From an uncultured Myxococcales bacterium (GTDB lineage: Bacteria > Myxococcota_A > UBA9042 > DTJE01): a DNA stretch of 54,640 bases. Numbering within the stretch: the first letter of the stretch is position 1; each line of letters opens with the position of its first letter. Below, piece after piece: positions 33,408 through 44,102 of the stretch. A program made the translations under genes and the position numbers. The notes beneath the pieces are model-generated. The model made no database searches. It was given only the letters and a program-made list of their open reading frames with translations, and was not told the origin of the DNA. The stretch is from the NCBI GenBank assembly GCA_937975765.1, contig CALJUR010000068.1, positions 1-54,640 on the forward strand, in the 5' to 3' direction.

Positions 33408-34307
33408 ATGTCGATGCGGATTTCCTGGCGACAGAAGGGAAGGGCGGCCGGATTCCGGGGGCTCCTCGCGGCCGTGCTGGTCCTGTCCTGGCTGGCAGCC
33501 GGCTGCGGCGCCCGCGGCAAGGTGGACGCCCTGCTGGATTCCGGCCCCCGGATCGTTCCGGACGCCGTCGTCTCCACCCCCCCGGACGTCGTTCCCGCCC
33601 CCGCGAAACCCGCCGCCGCGGTCGAGGAGGAGATGCGCCCCCGGACGCATCCTGCCGCAAAGGGCAAGGATTACACACTGTTCGCATCGTCCGAGGTCGC
33701 CCTGAACGAGGCCGAGAAGGCCTGCATGACCGGGATGGCCGACGTCATGCGCGGTGCCGAGAAGGTCTTCAACCAGTTGGTCAAGAAGGACCCGAAGACC
33801 TACCTGCCGTTCCTGCGACGGGCGCTGCGCAGCACGAATCGCGAGGTCCGCATCCAGGCCGCGGTGATGCTGGGCCTGCTGAAGGACAAGTCCCGGGAGA
33901 CCATCGACGCGATCGCGGACGCCGTGATCCTGGACCGGGATCCGGACGTCCGTGCCATGGCGGCCCGTTCCTTCCTGGGCATCCCGTCGCGGAAGGCCGT
34001 GGACAGCCTGGTCCTGTCCCTGGAGCAGGATCCCTACGAGGCGGCGCGCTCCAACGCGGCCTGGGCGCTGGGCGAGATCAACGACCGGACCTCGGTGCCC
34101 GCCCTGCGGAAGGCGCTGAAGGACACCGACACGAACGTCCGCCTGAAGTCCGCCAGCGCACTGTTGAAGATGCGGCCCAAGGAGGCCGTTCCCGAACTGA
34201 TCGAACTGCTGAACGACAAGAGCCCGATGGTGCGGGAGCGTGCCCGGGACGCCCTGAAGGCCATCACGGGCCGGGACAAGGGGCCGAAACCCGAGAACTG
34301 GAAGTAG
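33408..34307 (+). CDS. HEAT-repeat lipoprotein
   Basis: A 299-residue lipoprotein. The start ATG at 33408 follows GGGGAGG. Signal: FRGLLAAVLVLSWLAAGC, with lipobox LAAGC. After a Pro/Ala-rich linker (to about residue 85) come HEAT or Armadillo-like repeats: FLRRALRSTNREVRIQAAVMLGLLKDK, SLVLSLEQDPYEAARSNAAWALGEINDRTSVPALRKALKDTDTNVRLKSASALLKMRPKEAVPELIELLNDKSPMVRERARDALKAI. This is the regular form seen in phycobilisome-lyase-like and scaffold proteins. No catalytic site is seen. Its role is likely protein binding at the membrane. Confidence 0.85.
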   Translation: MSMRISWRQKGRAAGFRGLLAAVLVLSWLAAGCGARGKVDALLDSGPRIVPDAVVSTPPDVVPAPAKPAAAVEEEMRPRTHPAAKGKDYTLFASSEVALNEAEKACMTGMADVMRGAEKVFNQLVKKDPKTYLPFLRRALRSTNREVRIQAAVMLGLLKDKSRETIDAIADAVILDRDPDVRAMAARSFLGIPSRKAVDSLVLSLEQDPYEAARSNAAWALGEINDRTSVPALRKALKDTDTNVRLKSASALLKMRPKEAVPELIELLNDKSPMVRERARDALKAITGRDKGPKPENWK

Positions 34308-34319
34308 GCCGCACCGGCC

Positions 34320-34427
34320 TCAGTGCCTCATCCCGAAGTGCAGGATCACCCACAGCGTGCTCATCGAGATGCTGAGTCCCAGGCCGGTGGACAGGATCAC
34401 GGTGCCGAACGCCAGCAGGCCGTCCAT
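34320..34427 (-). CDS. 35-residue single-pass membrane micro-protein
   Basis: A tiny open frame of 35 codons with an excellent ribosome-binding site (GGAGGAACGACG before ATG at 34427) and a stop at 34320. The protein starts MDGLLAFGTVILSTGLGL, continues hydrophobic through STLWVILHF and ends GMRH: almost all of it is one predicted transmembrane helix with a basic end. The combination of strong Shine-Dalgarno and an uninterrupted helix makes it a good candidate for a real small membrane protein. It is convergent with the HEAT lipoprotein gene, 12 bp away. I cannot assign a function. Confidence 0.6.
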   Translation of the reverse strand: MDGLLAFGTVILSTGLGLSISMSTLWVILHFGMRH

Positions 34428-34797
34428 CGTCGTTCCTCCAAGGATTGCAGCAGGAAACCGGCACGCGATCGTTTCGCGTACAGGCAGGATCGCCGCAGCG
34501 GTCCGGGCCTCCAAGCCGCGGATGTTCCGACAGCGCGGGACCCCCGGAACGAACCCGGCTACGATCGTCGAGAGTTCAATCCTTCCGGGAACATCCTGGC
34601 GGGTCCAGGCGGTTCCCCGCCGGGCGGCGGGCAGGGGACCGAATGGCCCAAGCCCCAACCCCCGCGCCATCCTGCCTAGAGTTTACATAATATCTCTTAT
34701 CGGACGTTCTAGGTTGCGGGCGGGCAGGGCCACGGGGCCTTTCGAGGACCCTCGCGCCGATGGACCCTTCCTTGCAGCCCGCCTATAATCCCTGCCC
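34428..34797. promoter_or_regulatory. Non-coding gap with AT-rich element flanked by inverted repeats
   Basis: A 370-base gap between the micro-protein and nadE. I see no gene in it. It holds CCTAGA (34675-34680) and its inverse TCTAGG (34708-34713) flanking an AT-rich core that starts TTTACATAATATCTCTTATC, which partly resembles the element before cdsA. Closer to nadE is a -10 at 34784. The remainder is GC-rich with no clear structure. Confidence 0.35.
34784..34789 (+). promoter_or_regulatory. -10 element for a possibly leaderless nadE mRNA
   Basis: A perfect TATAAT lies eight bases before the nadE ATG at 34798, with no Shine-Dalgarno sequence between them, so the mRNA is predicted to be leaderless or nearly so. 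Confidence 0.6.
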
Positions 34798-36453
34798 ATG
34801 AGAACCGGCCTCGCACAGATCGACACGACCGTCGGCGATTTCGAGGGGAACGTCCGCCGGATCCGCGACGCGTACCGGCGTGCCGCCGACCTGGGCGCCG
34901 ACCTGGTCCTGTTCCCCGAACTGGCGATCACCGGGTATCCCCCGATGGACCTGCTGGAACGGCCGGCGTTCGTCGAGGCCAACCTGCGTGCGCTGGAATC
35001 GGTCGCCGCCTTCGTGGACGGTCCCGACGCCGTGGTCGGCTTCGCGGAACCCAACCGAACCGGCCGCGGCAAGCCCCTGTTCAACGCGGCGGCCTTCCTG
35101 TCGGACGGCCGCACCCTGGCCGTCCACCGCAAGGCGCTGCTGCCGACGTACGACGTCTTCGACGAGGACCGGTACTTCGAACCGGCCTCCGTGCCGACCG
35201 TGGTCGATCGGCCATACGGCCGCGTGGGTCTGACGATCTGCGAAGACATCTGGAACGACCGGACGGTCCTGCGCGAGCCGCCCTACGAGGAGGACCCGGT
35301 CGCGATGCTGCAGGCGCTGCGGCCCGACGTGCTGGTGAACGTCTCGGCATCGCCCTTCCAGGTCCACAAGACCCGGACGCGCCTGGCCCTGGCCGAAAAC
35401 ATCACGAAACGCCTGAAGATTCCCGTGGTCTACGTCAACCAGGTGGGCGGCAACGACGGGCTGGTCTTCGATGGCGAGTCCTTCGTGGTTGCCGGGGACG
35501 GCACCCTCCGGCATTTGGGCGCGGCGTTCGCGGAAGACCTTTCCGTATGCGATCTCGCTGGGTTGCCTGCACCGATCGACACGGACGCCTTGATGGCGAG
35601 GCCCGCGGCCCGCGAGGTGATCGATGCCCTGTGCCTGGGCCTGAGGGACTTCTGCGCCAAGCTGGGCTTTCGCAAGGTCGTTTTGGGGGTGTCGGGCGGG
35701 ATCGACTCCGCGGTGGTGGCCGCGATTGCTGCGCGCGCGCTGGGCCCTGAGGCGGTCACGGGCCTCTCCATGCCCTCGCGGTATTCCTCGGACGGCACGC
35801 GTTCCGATGCCGAAATCCTGTGCCGCAACCTGGGAATCGAGTTCCACGAGATCCCGGTCGAGCCGGTCTTCGAATCCTTCCTGTCCGTGCTGACGAACGC
35901 CCTGGGCGGCCGGCCGGGCGGGCTGACCGAGGAGAACCTCCAGGCGCGGGTCCGCGGCACCCTGCTGATGGCGTGGTCCAACCGGACCGGTGCCCTGGTG
36001 CTGAACACGGGGAACAAGGCCGAACTGGCCGTGGGCTACTCGACCCTGTACGGGGACATGGTGGGCGGCCTGGCCGTCATCGGGGACCTGTCGAAGGCGA
36101 TGGTGTACGACGTGGCCGGCGAACTGAACGCCGACCGGGAGCGGATCCCGGCCGGGACGATCCAGCGCCCGCCATCGGCCGAGTTGCGGCCCGACCAGAA
36201 GGACGAGGACAGCCTGCCGCCCTACCCCGTCCTGGATCCCCTGCTGGAGGCGATGATCGTCGAGAACCTGGACGCGAAGGGACTGGTGGCCCGCGGGTTC
36301 CCGCGCGAAACCGTCGCGTGGGTCACGCGCGCCGTGCCGGCCGCCGAGTACAAGCGCCGGCAGGCCCCGCTGAGCCTGAAGGTCACCCCGAAGGCGTTCG
36401 GCGTGGGCCGGAGATACCCGATCGTCCAGCGGTTCCGGGAGGAACTCGAATGA
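34798..36453 (+). CDS. nadE: Glutamine-dependent NAD+ synthetase NadE
   Basis: A 551-residue two-domain enzyme that amidates nicotinic acid adenine dinucleotide using glutamine. The N-terminal nitrilase-like glutaminase has the triad: Glu41 (FPELAITGYPP), Lys112 (HRKALLP) and Cys148 (TICEDIWND). The C-terminal synthetase has the PP-loop GVSGGIDSAVV, then MPSRYSSDGTRSDAE and LNTGNKAELAVGYSTLYGDMVGG. Length and order are typical of the long bacterial form. It starts with a leaderless-style promoter and overlaps the next gene by four bases (ATGA). Confidence 0.96.
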   Translation: MRTGLAQIDTTVGDFEGNVRRIRDAYRRAADLGADLVLFPELAITGYPPMDLLERPAFVEANLRALESVAAFVDGPDAVVGFAEPNRTGRGKPLFNAAAFLSDGRTLAVHRKALLPTYDVFDEDRYFEPASVPTVVDRPYGRVGLTICEDIWNDRTVLREPPYEEDPVAMLQALRPDVLVNVSASPFQVHKTRTRLALAENITKRLKIPVVYVNQVGGNDGLVFDGESFVVAGDGTLRHLGAAFAEDLSVCDLAGLPAPIDTDALMARPAAREVIDALCLGLRDFCAKLGFRKVVLGVSGGIDSAVVAAIAARALGPEAVTGLSMPSRYSSDGTRSDAEILCRNLGIEFHEIPVEPVFESFLSVLTNALGGRPGGLTEENLQARVRGTLLMAWSNRTGALVLNTGNKAELAVGYSTLYGDMVGGLAVIGDLSKAMVYDVAGELNADRERIPAGTIQRPPSAELRPDQKDEDSLPPYPVLDPLLEAMIVENLDAKGLVARGFPRETVAWVTRAVPAAEYKRRQAPLSLKVTPKAFGVGRRYPIVQRFREELE

Positions 36454-37388
36454 ACGCCCGGAAACTGGGTTTCGAGGTCGCCGACCTGGTCACGATCGGC
36501 TTCGGGCTGATCGTGGCTGGCATCGCCCTCGCCTTCCGGGCGCAACTGCAGGACCCGCAGGTCTTCGCGCGCTACCTGCTGGTCGCCTTCGGCTATGCCG
36601 GGATCCTGCGGATGCTGGCACGGATCGACACCCGTCCGATGGTGATGGGCTGGGTGCGCGCGGTGTCGATCTCGACCGCGATCCCCTACATGTTCCTGCA
36701 ATTGGGCGACGTGCTGCCGTACGTATCCACCCGCACCTTCGAGGCGGAACTGGTCGCCATCGACACGGCCATCTTCGGCGTCGAGCCCATCGCCTGGATG
36801 GAGGGCCTGCTGAACCCGGTCCTGGTCGACCTGGCACAGGGCGCATACGCGCTGTACTACCCGCTGTTCCTGGTGGGCCTGACCCTGCTGTTCCGGAAGA
36901 GGATGCGCGAGTTCTACTCGTACCTGGCCGGGACCTCCCTGACGCAATGCATGACCTACCTCGGATACTTCCTGGTGCCCGCGGTGTCGCCTTACCGGGC
37001 TGCGGAGATGCCCGAGTTTCACGGTCTGTTCCACTTCACCCGGGAGGTCCAGGGGATCTGGATCCAGCCATGGCTGGGCCCGGCCATCCACCAGGCCGAG
37101 TCCTGCCCCTGGGACTGTTTTCCCAGCGGCCACACCGCCGGCACCGTGATGGTGTCGCTGGCGATGTGGAAGTGGAACCGGAAGGTCTTCTGGGTCATCC
37201 TGCCGTTCCAGGCGATGCTGATCTTCGCGACGGTGTACCTGCGGTACCACTACGTCATCGACGTGCTGGTCGGGATCCCCCTGGGCGTGCTGGCGCTGCG
37301 CCTCGGGATCGCGCTGAACGAAAGGATGCAGGGGAAGGACGACGCCGTGGCCCGGGGAACGACGCCGCAACAGGCCACGCAGGCATAG
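36450..37388 (+). CDS. PAP2-superfamily membrane phosphatase or inositolphosphorylceramide-synthase-like protein
   Basis: A 312-residue integral membrane protein with about six helices. The PAP2 motifs are present: CFPSGHTAGTVMVSLAMWKW (PSGH) and YLRYHYVIDVLVGIPLG (the R-x5-H-x3-D-type motif, here as RYHYVIDVL), which form the phosphate-binding site. The conserved PYRA segment before them (VSPYRAAEMPEF) is typical of the PAP2_3 group. Substrates of the family are phosphatidate, pyrophosphates or phosphorylated sphingolipids; here none can be chosen. The ATG overlaps the nadE stop. Confidence 0.85.
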   Translation: MNARKLGFEVADLVTIGFGLIVAGIALAFRAQLQDPQVFARYLLVAFGYAGILRMLARIDTRPMVMGWVRAVSISTAIPYMFLQLGDVLPYVSTRTFEAELVAIDTAIFGVEPIAWMEGLLNPVLVDLAQGAYALYYPLFLVGLTLLFRKRMREFYSYLAGTSLTQCMTYLGYFLVPAVSPYRAAEMPEFHGLFHFTREVQGIWIQPWLGPAIHQAESCPWDCFPSGHTAGTVMVSLAMWKWNRKVFWVILPFQAMLIFATVYLRYHYVIDVLVGIPLGVLALRLGIALNERMQGKDDAVARGTTPQQATQA

Positions 37389-37406
37389 GGAAGGAAAGGG
37401 GGGCTC

Positions 37407-38473
37407 GTGAACCACGGAAAGGGCATGCGAACCGGACTGGCGGTGCTGGCGACCCTGGCGATCGCGGGATGCGCGGGCCGCGGCTGTTCGAAGCTGACCG
37501 CAGATCCCTCCCCGGGCACGCCTCCCGAACCGGGTGCTCCCGTTCCGCCGGTGACGGCCCAGCCGGCTCCCCCGCCCTCCCCTCCCCTGCCCGCGGGCCG
37601 ACTGGACGTCCTCGAACGCCTGGCGCCGAGAATCCCGATCTCGGCGCGTCTGGTCGCGACCTTCCCGGCGGCCTCGGCCCGGTCCCTGCTGGAGGCCCTG
37701 CCCGTGCAGTGGCCCCGGACCGTCCGCGCCGCCGAACCGGATGTCTTCTTCAAGCGTGTTCGGGACTTGTGGGGCATCGACATCCCCTCCCTGGGCGGCG
37801 ATTGCATGCTGGTCGTCGTTCCGCCCACCGAGGTCTTCGTGTCCTGCGACGTTGCCCGGACGGCCGTGGTCCCGGGGACCCACCTGTGGAAGGACGGGGA
37901 CGCCTCGGGCTGGATCGTCCGCCGGAACGGGCTGGACCTCTGGGTCGGCACGCAGGGCGACCGGGTCCTGGCCGGCACGCAGGGCGGCGTCCAGGCGGCG
38001 CTGATGACCACGCGCGGGGCCTTCCCGTCGCTGGCCAACGCGCTGCCGCGGATGGAGGCCGGCCTGAAGGAACTGGCATCGGCGGACGGTCGCCGGGAAT
38101 CGGCCCTGTGGTTCCCGGACCCGACGCTGGCGCCGTGGTGCAGCGAGGCGTGCGTCCGCACCGCGGTGTTCTGGAGCGGCAGCGGCGTCTCGGGGGTGGT
38201 CGCCGGGGAGAACGGCCGTGCCGACGTGGCCCGCGTGGGCGTGGACGCCTGGTGGAGCGGCGTGAAGGCCGCCTATGCGAAGGTGTCCTCTTCGAGCGAG
38301 GCCGGGCTGTCCGAGGACGTGCTGAAGCGGACGGCGATGCCGGCCACCAGCGCGGAGATCGGCGTCCGCGGCGACCGGGTGGGCTTCCAGGGCCAGGGCG
38401 ACCCGGCCTGGCTGGCGCTGGTGCTGCGGCTGGACCTGCTGCAATCGTTCCTTGGGGACGCGAAGGAGGGCCG

Positions 38474-38477
<4 letters not shown>
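37407..38477 (+). CDS. Hypothetical lipoprotein
   Basis: A 356-residue lipoprotein. It starts with GTG at 37407, behind a purine-rich GGAAAGGGGGG. An in-frame ATG at 37425 is an alternative. Signal: MRTGLAVLATLAIAGC with lipobox AIAGC. A Pro-rich linker follows (to about residue 65). The mature domain resembles no family I can name, though it has the look of an outer-membrane-facing sensor or scaffold (LVATFPAASARSLLEALP; ALWFPDPTLAPWC). Two Cys pairs are possible. Its stop overlaps the sucC start by four bases, so it is co-translated with the TCA genes. Confidence 0.7.
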
Positions 38478-39637
<1,160 letters not shown>

Positions 39638-39640
39638 GCC

Positions 39641-40516
39641 ATGTCGATCTACGTCGGCGAGAACACGCGGGTCGTCGTTCAGGGCATCACGGGCGGCGCG
39701 GGCTCGTACCACGCGCACCAGATGGTTGCGTACGGCACGAAGGTCGTGGCCGGGGTGACGCCGGGCAAGGGCGGCACGAAACTGGACGAGGTCCCGGTCT
39801 TCGACTCGGTGCGGAAGGCGGTGGCCGAGACCGGTGCGGACGCGTCGTGCATCTTCGTCCCCGCGCCGTACTGCAAGGACTCGATCCTGGAGGCGGTGGA
39901 CGCCGGGGTGAAGACCGTGGTGTGCATCACCGAGGGCGTGCCCGTGCTGGACATGCTGGCGGTCAAGCCGCTGGTGGACCGGGCGGGCGTGCGGCTTATC
40001 GGGCCGAACTGCCCCGGCATCATCAGCCCCAAGGGACGCTGCAAGATCGGCATCCTGCCGGCGTCGATCCACCGGCCGGGCAGCATCGGCGTCGTGTCGC
40101 GTTCGGGCACCCTGACCTACGAGGCGGTCGCGCAACTGACCGACCTGGGCCTGGGGCAGTCCACCGCCATCGGCATCGGCGGCGACCCGGTGGCCGGCAC
40201 GGGTTTCATCGAGGTGCTGCAGGCCTTCCAGGACGACCCGGAGACCGAGGCGGTCGTGATGATCGGCGAGATCGGGGGGGCGGCCGAGGAGAAGGCGGCG
40301 GCGTTCGTCAAGGCGTGCATGACCAAGCCGGTCGTCGCCTTCATCGCGGGCCGCACGGCGCCGCCCGGGCGACGGATGGGCCACGCGGGCGCCATCATCA
40401 GCGGCGGCGAGGGCACGGCGGAATCGAAGATCCGGTGCCTGGGTGAGAACGGGATCGATGTGGCACAGACCCCGGCGGACATCGGGGCCACGCTGGCGAA
40501 GAGGATCGGTCGATAG
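39641..40516 (+). CDS. sucD: Succinate-CoA ligase alpha subunit SucD
   Basis: A 291-residue alpha subunit carrying the CoA-binding Rossmann domain and the phosphohistidine. It starts MSIYVGENTRVVVQGITGGAGSYHA; the CoA-site segment is GIIGPNCPG-like (IGPNCPGIISPKGRCKIGI). The active-site His, which is phosphorylated during catalysis, is in MGHAGAIISGGEGTA near residue 248. It pairs with SucC, three bases upstream. Full length and apparently intact. Confidence 0.97.
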   Translation: MSIYVGENTRVVVQGITGGAGSYHAHQMVAYGTKVVAGVTPGKGGTKLDEVPVFDSVRKAVAETGADASCIFVPAPYCKDSILEAVDAGVKTVVCITEGVPVLDMLAVKPLVDRAGVRLIGPNCPGIISPKGRCKIGILPASIHRPGSIGVVSRSGTLTYEAVAQLTDLGLGQSTAIGIGGDPVAGTGFIEVLQAFQDDPETEAVVMIGEIGGAAEEKAAAFVKACMTKPVVAFIAGRTAPPGRRMGHAGAIISGGEGTAESKIRCLGENGIDVAQTPADIGATLAKRIGR

Positions 40517-40539
40517 CGAAGGCGAACGTGGAGGAGACG

Positions 40540-40959
40540 ATGGCAGTGGAACGGACCCTGGCGCTGGTGAAGCCCGACGCGGTGGCGGCAGGCAGCACCG
40601 GCGCGATCCTGGCGATGATCGAGGGGGCGGGCCTGAGGATCGTGTCGATGCGGATGACCCGCCTGACGAAGGCGCAGGCGCAGGCTTTCTACGCGGTGCA
40701 CAAGGAACGCGGCTTCTACGGCGAACTGTGCGAGTTCATGTCGTCGGGACCGATCGTGTCGCTGGTGCTGGAGGGCGAGGACGCGATCGTGCGGTGGCGC
40801 GACCTGATGGGCCCGACCGACTCGACGAAGGCCGGGCCGGACACGGTGCGCGGGCGGTACGGGACGTCGGTGTCGTTCAATGCGGTGCACGGGTCGGACG
40901 CGCCCGGCACGGCCGCGGTCGAGCTCCCCTTCTTCTTCCCCACCCAGGCGCTGGTCTGA
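40540..40959 (+). CDS. ndk: Nucleoside diphosphate kinase Ndk
   Basis: A 139-residue enzyme balancing nucleoside triphosphates. I chose ATG at 40540 because GGAGG lies five bases before; GTG at 40528 has none. It starts MAVERTLALVKPDAV, has the phosphohistidine in NAVHGSDA (His117), and carries RGRYGTSV before it; the end AAVELPFFFPTQALV is typical. sucC-sucD-ndk adjacency is common in this bacterial group, and Ndk can use the GTP or ATP made by the ligase. Confidence 0.96.
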   Translation: MAVERTLALVKPDAVAAGSTGAILAMIEGAGLRIVSMRMTRLTKAQAQAFYAVHKERGFYGELCEFMSSGPIVSLVLEGEDAIVRWRDLMGPTDSTKAGPDTVRGRYGTSVSFNAVHGSDAPGTAAVELPFFFPTQALV

Positions 40960-40972
40960 AGTTTCCCCAGGA

Positions 40973-40994
40973 GGCGGGGGACGGGGCCCCCGCC
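40973..40994. terminator. Probable bidirectional terminator between ndk and gltX
   Basis: GGCGGGGG (40973-40980) and CCCCCGCC (40987-40994) form an 8-bp perfect stem with a 6-base loop. It stands between the convergent ndk and gltX. There is no clear T-run, so efficiency is uncertain. Confidence 0.5.
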
Positions 40995-41058
40995 CTGCAG
41001 GGCCCCAGGCAACACCGGCGTTCATCTCGACGTTCGCAAGGCGGGAGTGCGAGGACGG

Positions 41059-42516
<1,458 letters not shown>

Positions 42517-42521
42517 GGACT

Positions 42522-43130
42522 TCAAACCTCCTCGGCGACCAGGGCACGGATGCGCGCGGCATGGCGAGTGGCGCGCAGGCGTTCGGCCCGCAGGATCGCC
42601 AGCACGTCCTCGACGGCGCGGTCCATGTCGTCGTTGGTCACGGTGTATCCGTACTCCCCCGCGGTCGCGATCTCGACGCGGGCGTTGTCCAGGCGCAGCC
42701 GGATGGCGGCCTCGTCGTCCGTCCCGCGCCCTTCCAGGCGGCGGCGGACCTCGGCCATCGAGGGCGGCAGCACGAAGATCGTGACGGCGTCCGGGTAGCG
42801 GCGCATCAGGGCGCGCCCCCCCTGGTAGTCCACGTCGAAGACCACGTCGTGCCCGTCGTCCAGCAGGCGCTCCACCTCGGCCACGGACGTGCCGTACCGG
42901 TGCCCGTGCACGTGCGCCCATTCCACGAAGCCGCCGGCCTGCTGGATGCGGGAGAAGGCGTCCTCGTCCACGAAGTGGTAGTGGACGCCGTCCCGTTCGC
43001 CGTCGCGCGGCGCACGGGTCGTGTGCGACACCGAGAACCGGCAGGACGGCTGCGCCTGCATCAGCCGCCCGATGAGGGTCGACTTCCCGGCCCCGGACGG
43101 CGCGCTGAAGACCACCAGCAGCCCCTTCAT
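42522..43130 (-). CDS. gmk: Guanylate kinase Gmk
   Basis: A 202-residue kinase converting GMP to GDP. I chose ATG at 43130, with GGAGGGG in front; an upstream ATG-like extension to 43205 has no support. P-loop SAPSGAGKST, GMP-site HTTRAPRDGERDGVHYHFVDED, then FDVDYQGGRALM and IFVLPPSMAEVRRRL, the family order. The C-terminus is typical in length. It is five bases from gltX, so the two are co-transcribed. Confidence 0.95.
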   Translation of the reverse strand: MKGLLVVFSAPSGAGKSTLIGRLMQAQPSCRFSVSHTTRAPRDGERDGVHYHFVDEDAFSRIQQAGGFVEWAHVHGHRYGTSVAEVERLLDDGHDVVFDVDYQGGRALMRRYPDAVTIFVLPPSMAEVRRRLEGRGTDDEAAIRLRLDNARVEIATAGEYGYTVTNDDMDRAVEDVLAILRAERLRATRHAARIRALVAEEV

Positions 43131-43191
43131 GGAACCCCTCCCGCCCATGCGGCGCAAGGCCGCGACGCGACGGCGGATGCTAGCGCGGGGT

Positions 43192-43863
43192 TCAGCCGAA
43201 TTCAAGGCCGGCGCCGGGGTGATCGCGCAGGCTGGCGTGGCCCCCCGGGGACACGATGACGTGGTCCAGCACGCGGATGTCCAGGAAGCGCCCCGCCTCC
43301 AGCAGGCGCGCCGTGAACCGCACGTCCTCGGGGCTGGGCGCCGGATCGCCGGAGGGATGGTTGTGCACGAACACCACGCGGTGCGCGCCCTCCTTCACCA
43401 GCAGCGTGAAGACCTGCCGGGGGGTCAGGTTCACGCCCGACTCCCAGCCCCGCGCCACGATCCACTCGCCGGTGACCCGGTTCCGGGAGTTGACCGCGAT
43501 GGCGACGAACGATTCGACCGGGTCGTGCGCCAGCCGCGCGCACCGGGCAGCCACGTCGCGGGCCTGCAGCAGGGGCGTCCCGTCGTCGGCCGGCGCCAGC
43601 ATCCGGCGCCCCAGTTCGACCGCGGCCACGATGCGACACGCCTTCGCCAGGCCCACCCCCGGCACCCCCGACAGCTCGGCCGGCCTCCGGTCCGCCAGCC
43701 GCCGCACCGACCCGCAGTCCTGCAGCAGGCGTCGCGCCACGCGATCCCCGGGATTCGCCCGCGTCCCCGGCGACACCAGCAGCGTCAGCAGGTCCTGGTC
43801 CGTCAGCGCCGTCACCCCCAGCCCCACCATCCGTTCCCGCGGTCCTTCCTTCGGTGCTTCCAT
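43192..43863 (-). CDS. radC: RadC-like JAMM/MPN-domain protein
   Basis: A 223-residue RadC (DUF2466) protein. The N-terminal helix-hairpin-helix region (SGVPGVGLAKACRIVAAVELGRR) is followed by the JAMM domain with HNHPSGDPAPSPEDV, the metal-binding HxH...D motif. RadC was once linked to DNA repair but its role is unsettled; JAMM domains are often metallopeptidases or isopeptidases. Upstream of gmk on the same strand, likely same transcript. Length normal. Confidence 0.93.
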   Translation of the reverse strand: MEAPKEGPRERMVGLGVTALTDQDLLTLLVSPGTRANPGDRVARRLLQDCGSVRRLADRRPAELSGVPGVGLAKACRIVAAVELGRRMLAPADDGTPLLQARDVAARCARLAHDPVESFVAIAVNSRNRVTGEWIVARGWESGVNLTPRQVFTLLVKEGAHRVVFVHNHPSGDPAPSPEDVRFTARLLEAGRFLDIRVLDHVIVSPGGHASLRDHPGAGLEFG

Positions 43864-44089
43864 GCCCCCTCCCCTGCCCCGGCGCGCCGCCCCGTGCGGC
43901 CGCCATGCGGTCCGGTCGCAAGAGGCGTGCCGTTCGCCGCCGCGCGCAACCTGTCGGGTTTTCAGCCTTTTCCGAAGGCACCCCCCGGGGCTTGCCTGGA
44001 CCCCCTGGACGCGGGTCCAATCGCGTCCCGGGACCGCATCCGGACACGTGCCACGACACGCCTTCCTTGTGCGACGGCCAGTGCGCGGC

Positions 44090-44095
44090 TATCCT
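44090..44095 (+). promoter_or_regulatory. -10 element for a possibly leaderless serB mRNA
   Basis: TATCCT lies seven bases before the serB ATG at 44103, and no Shine-Dalgarno sequence is present (the bases between are TCCCGCC). The spacing matches a leaderless start. Confidence 0.4.
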
Positions 44096-44102
44096 TCCCG
44101 CC

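Noticed and set aside
30692..33667. 991-codon minus-strand frame containing parts in the GlpD region
   Set aside because: Out of frame with GlpD and antisense to the radical SAM gene; no conserved motif.
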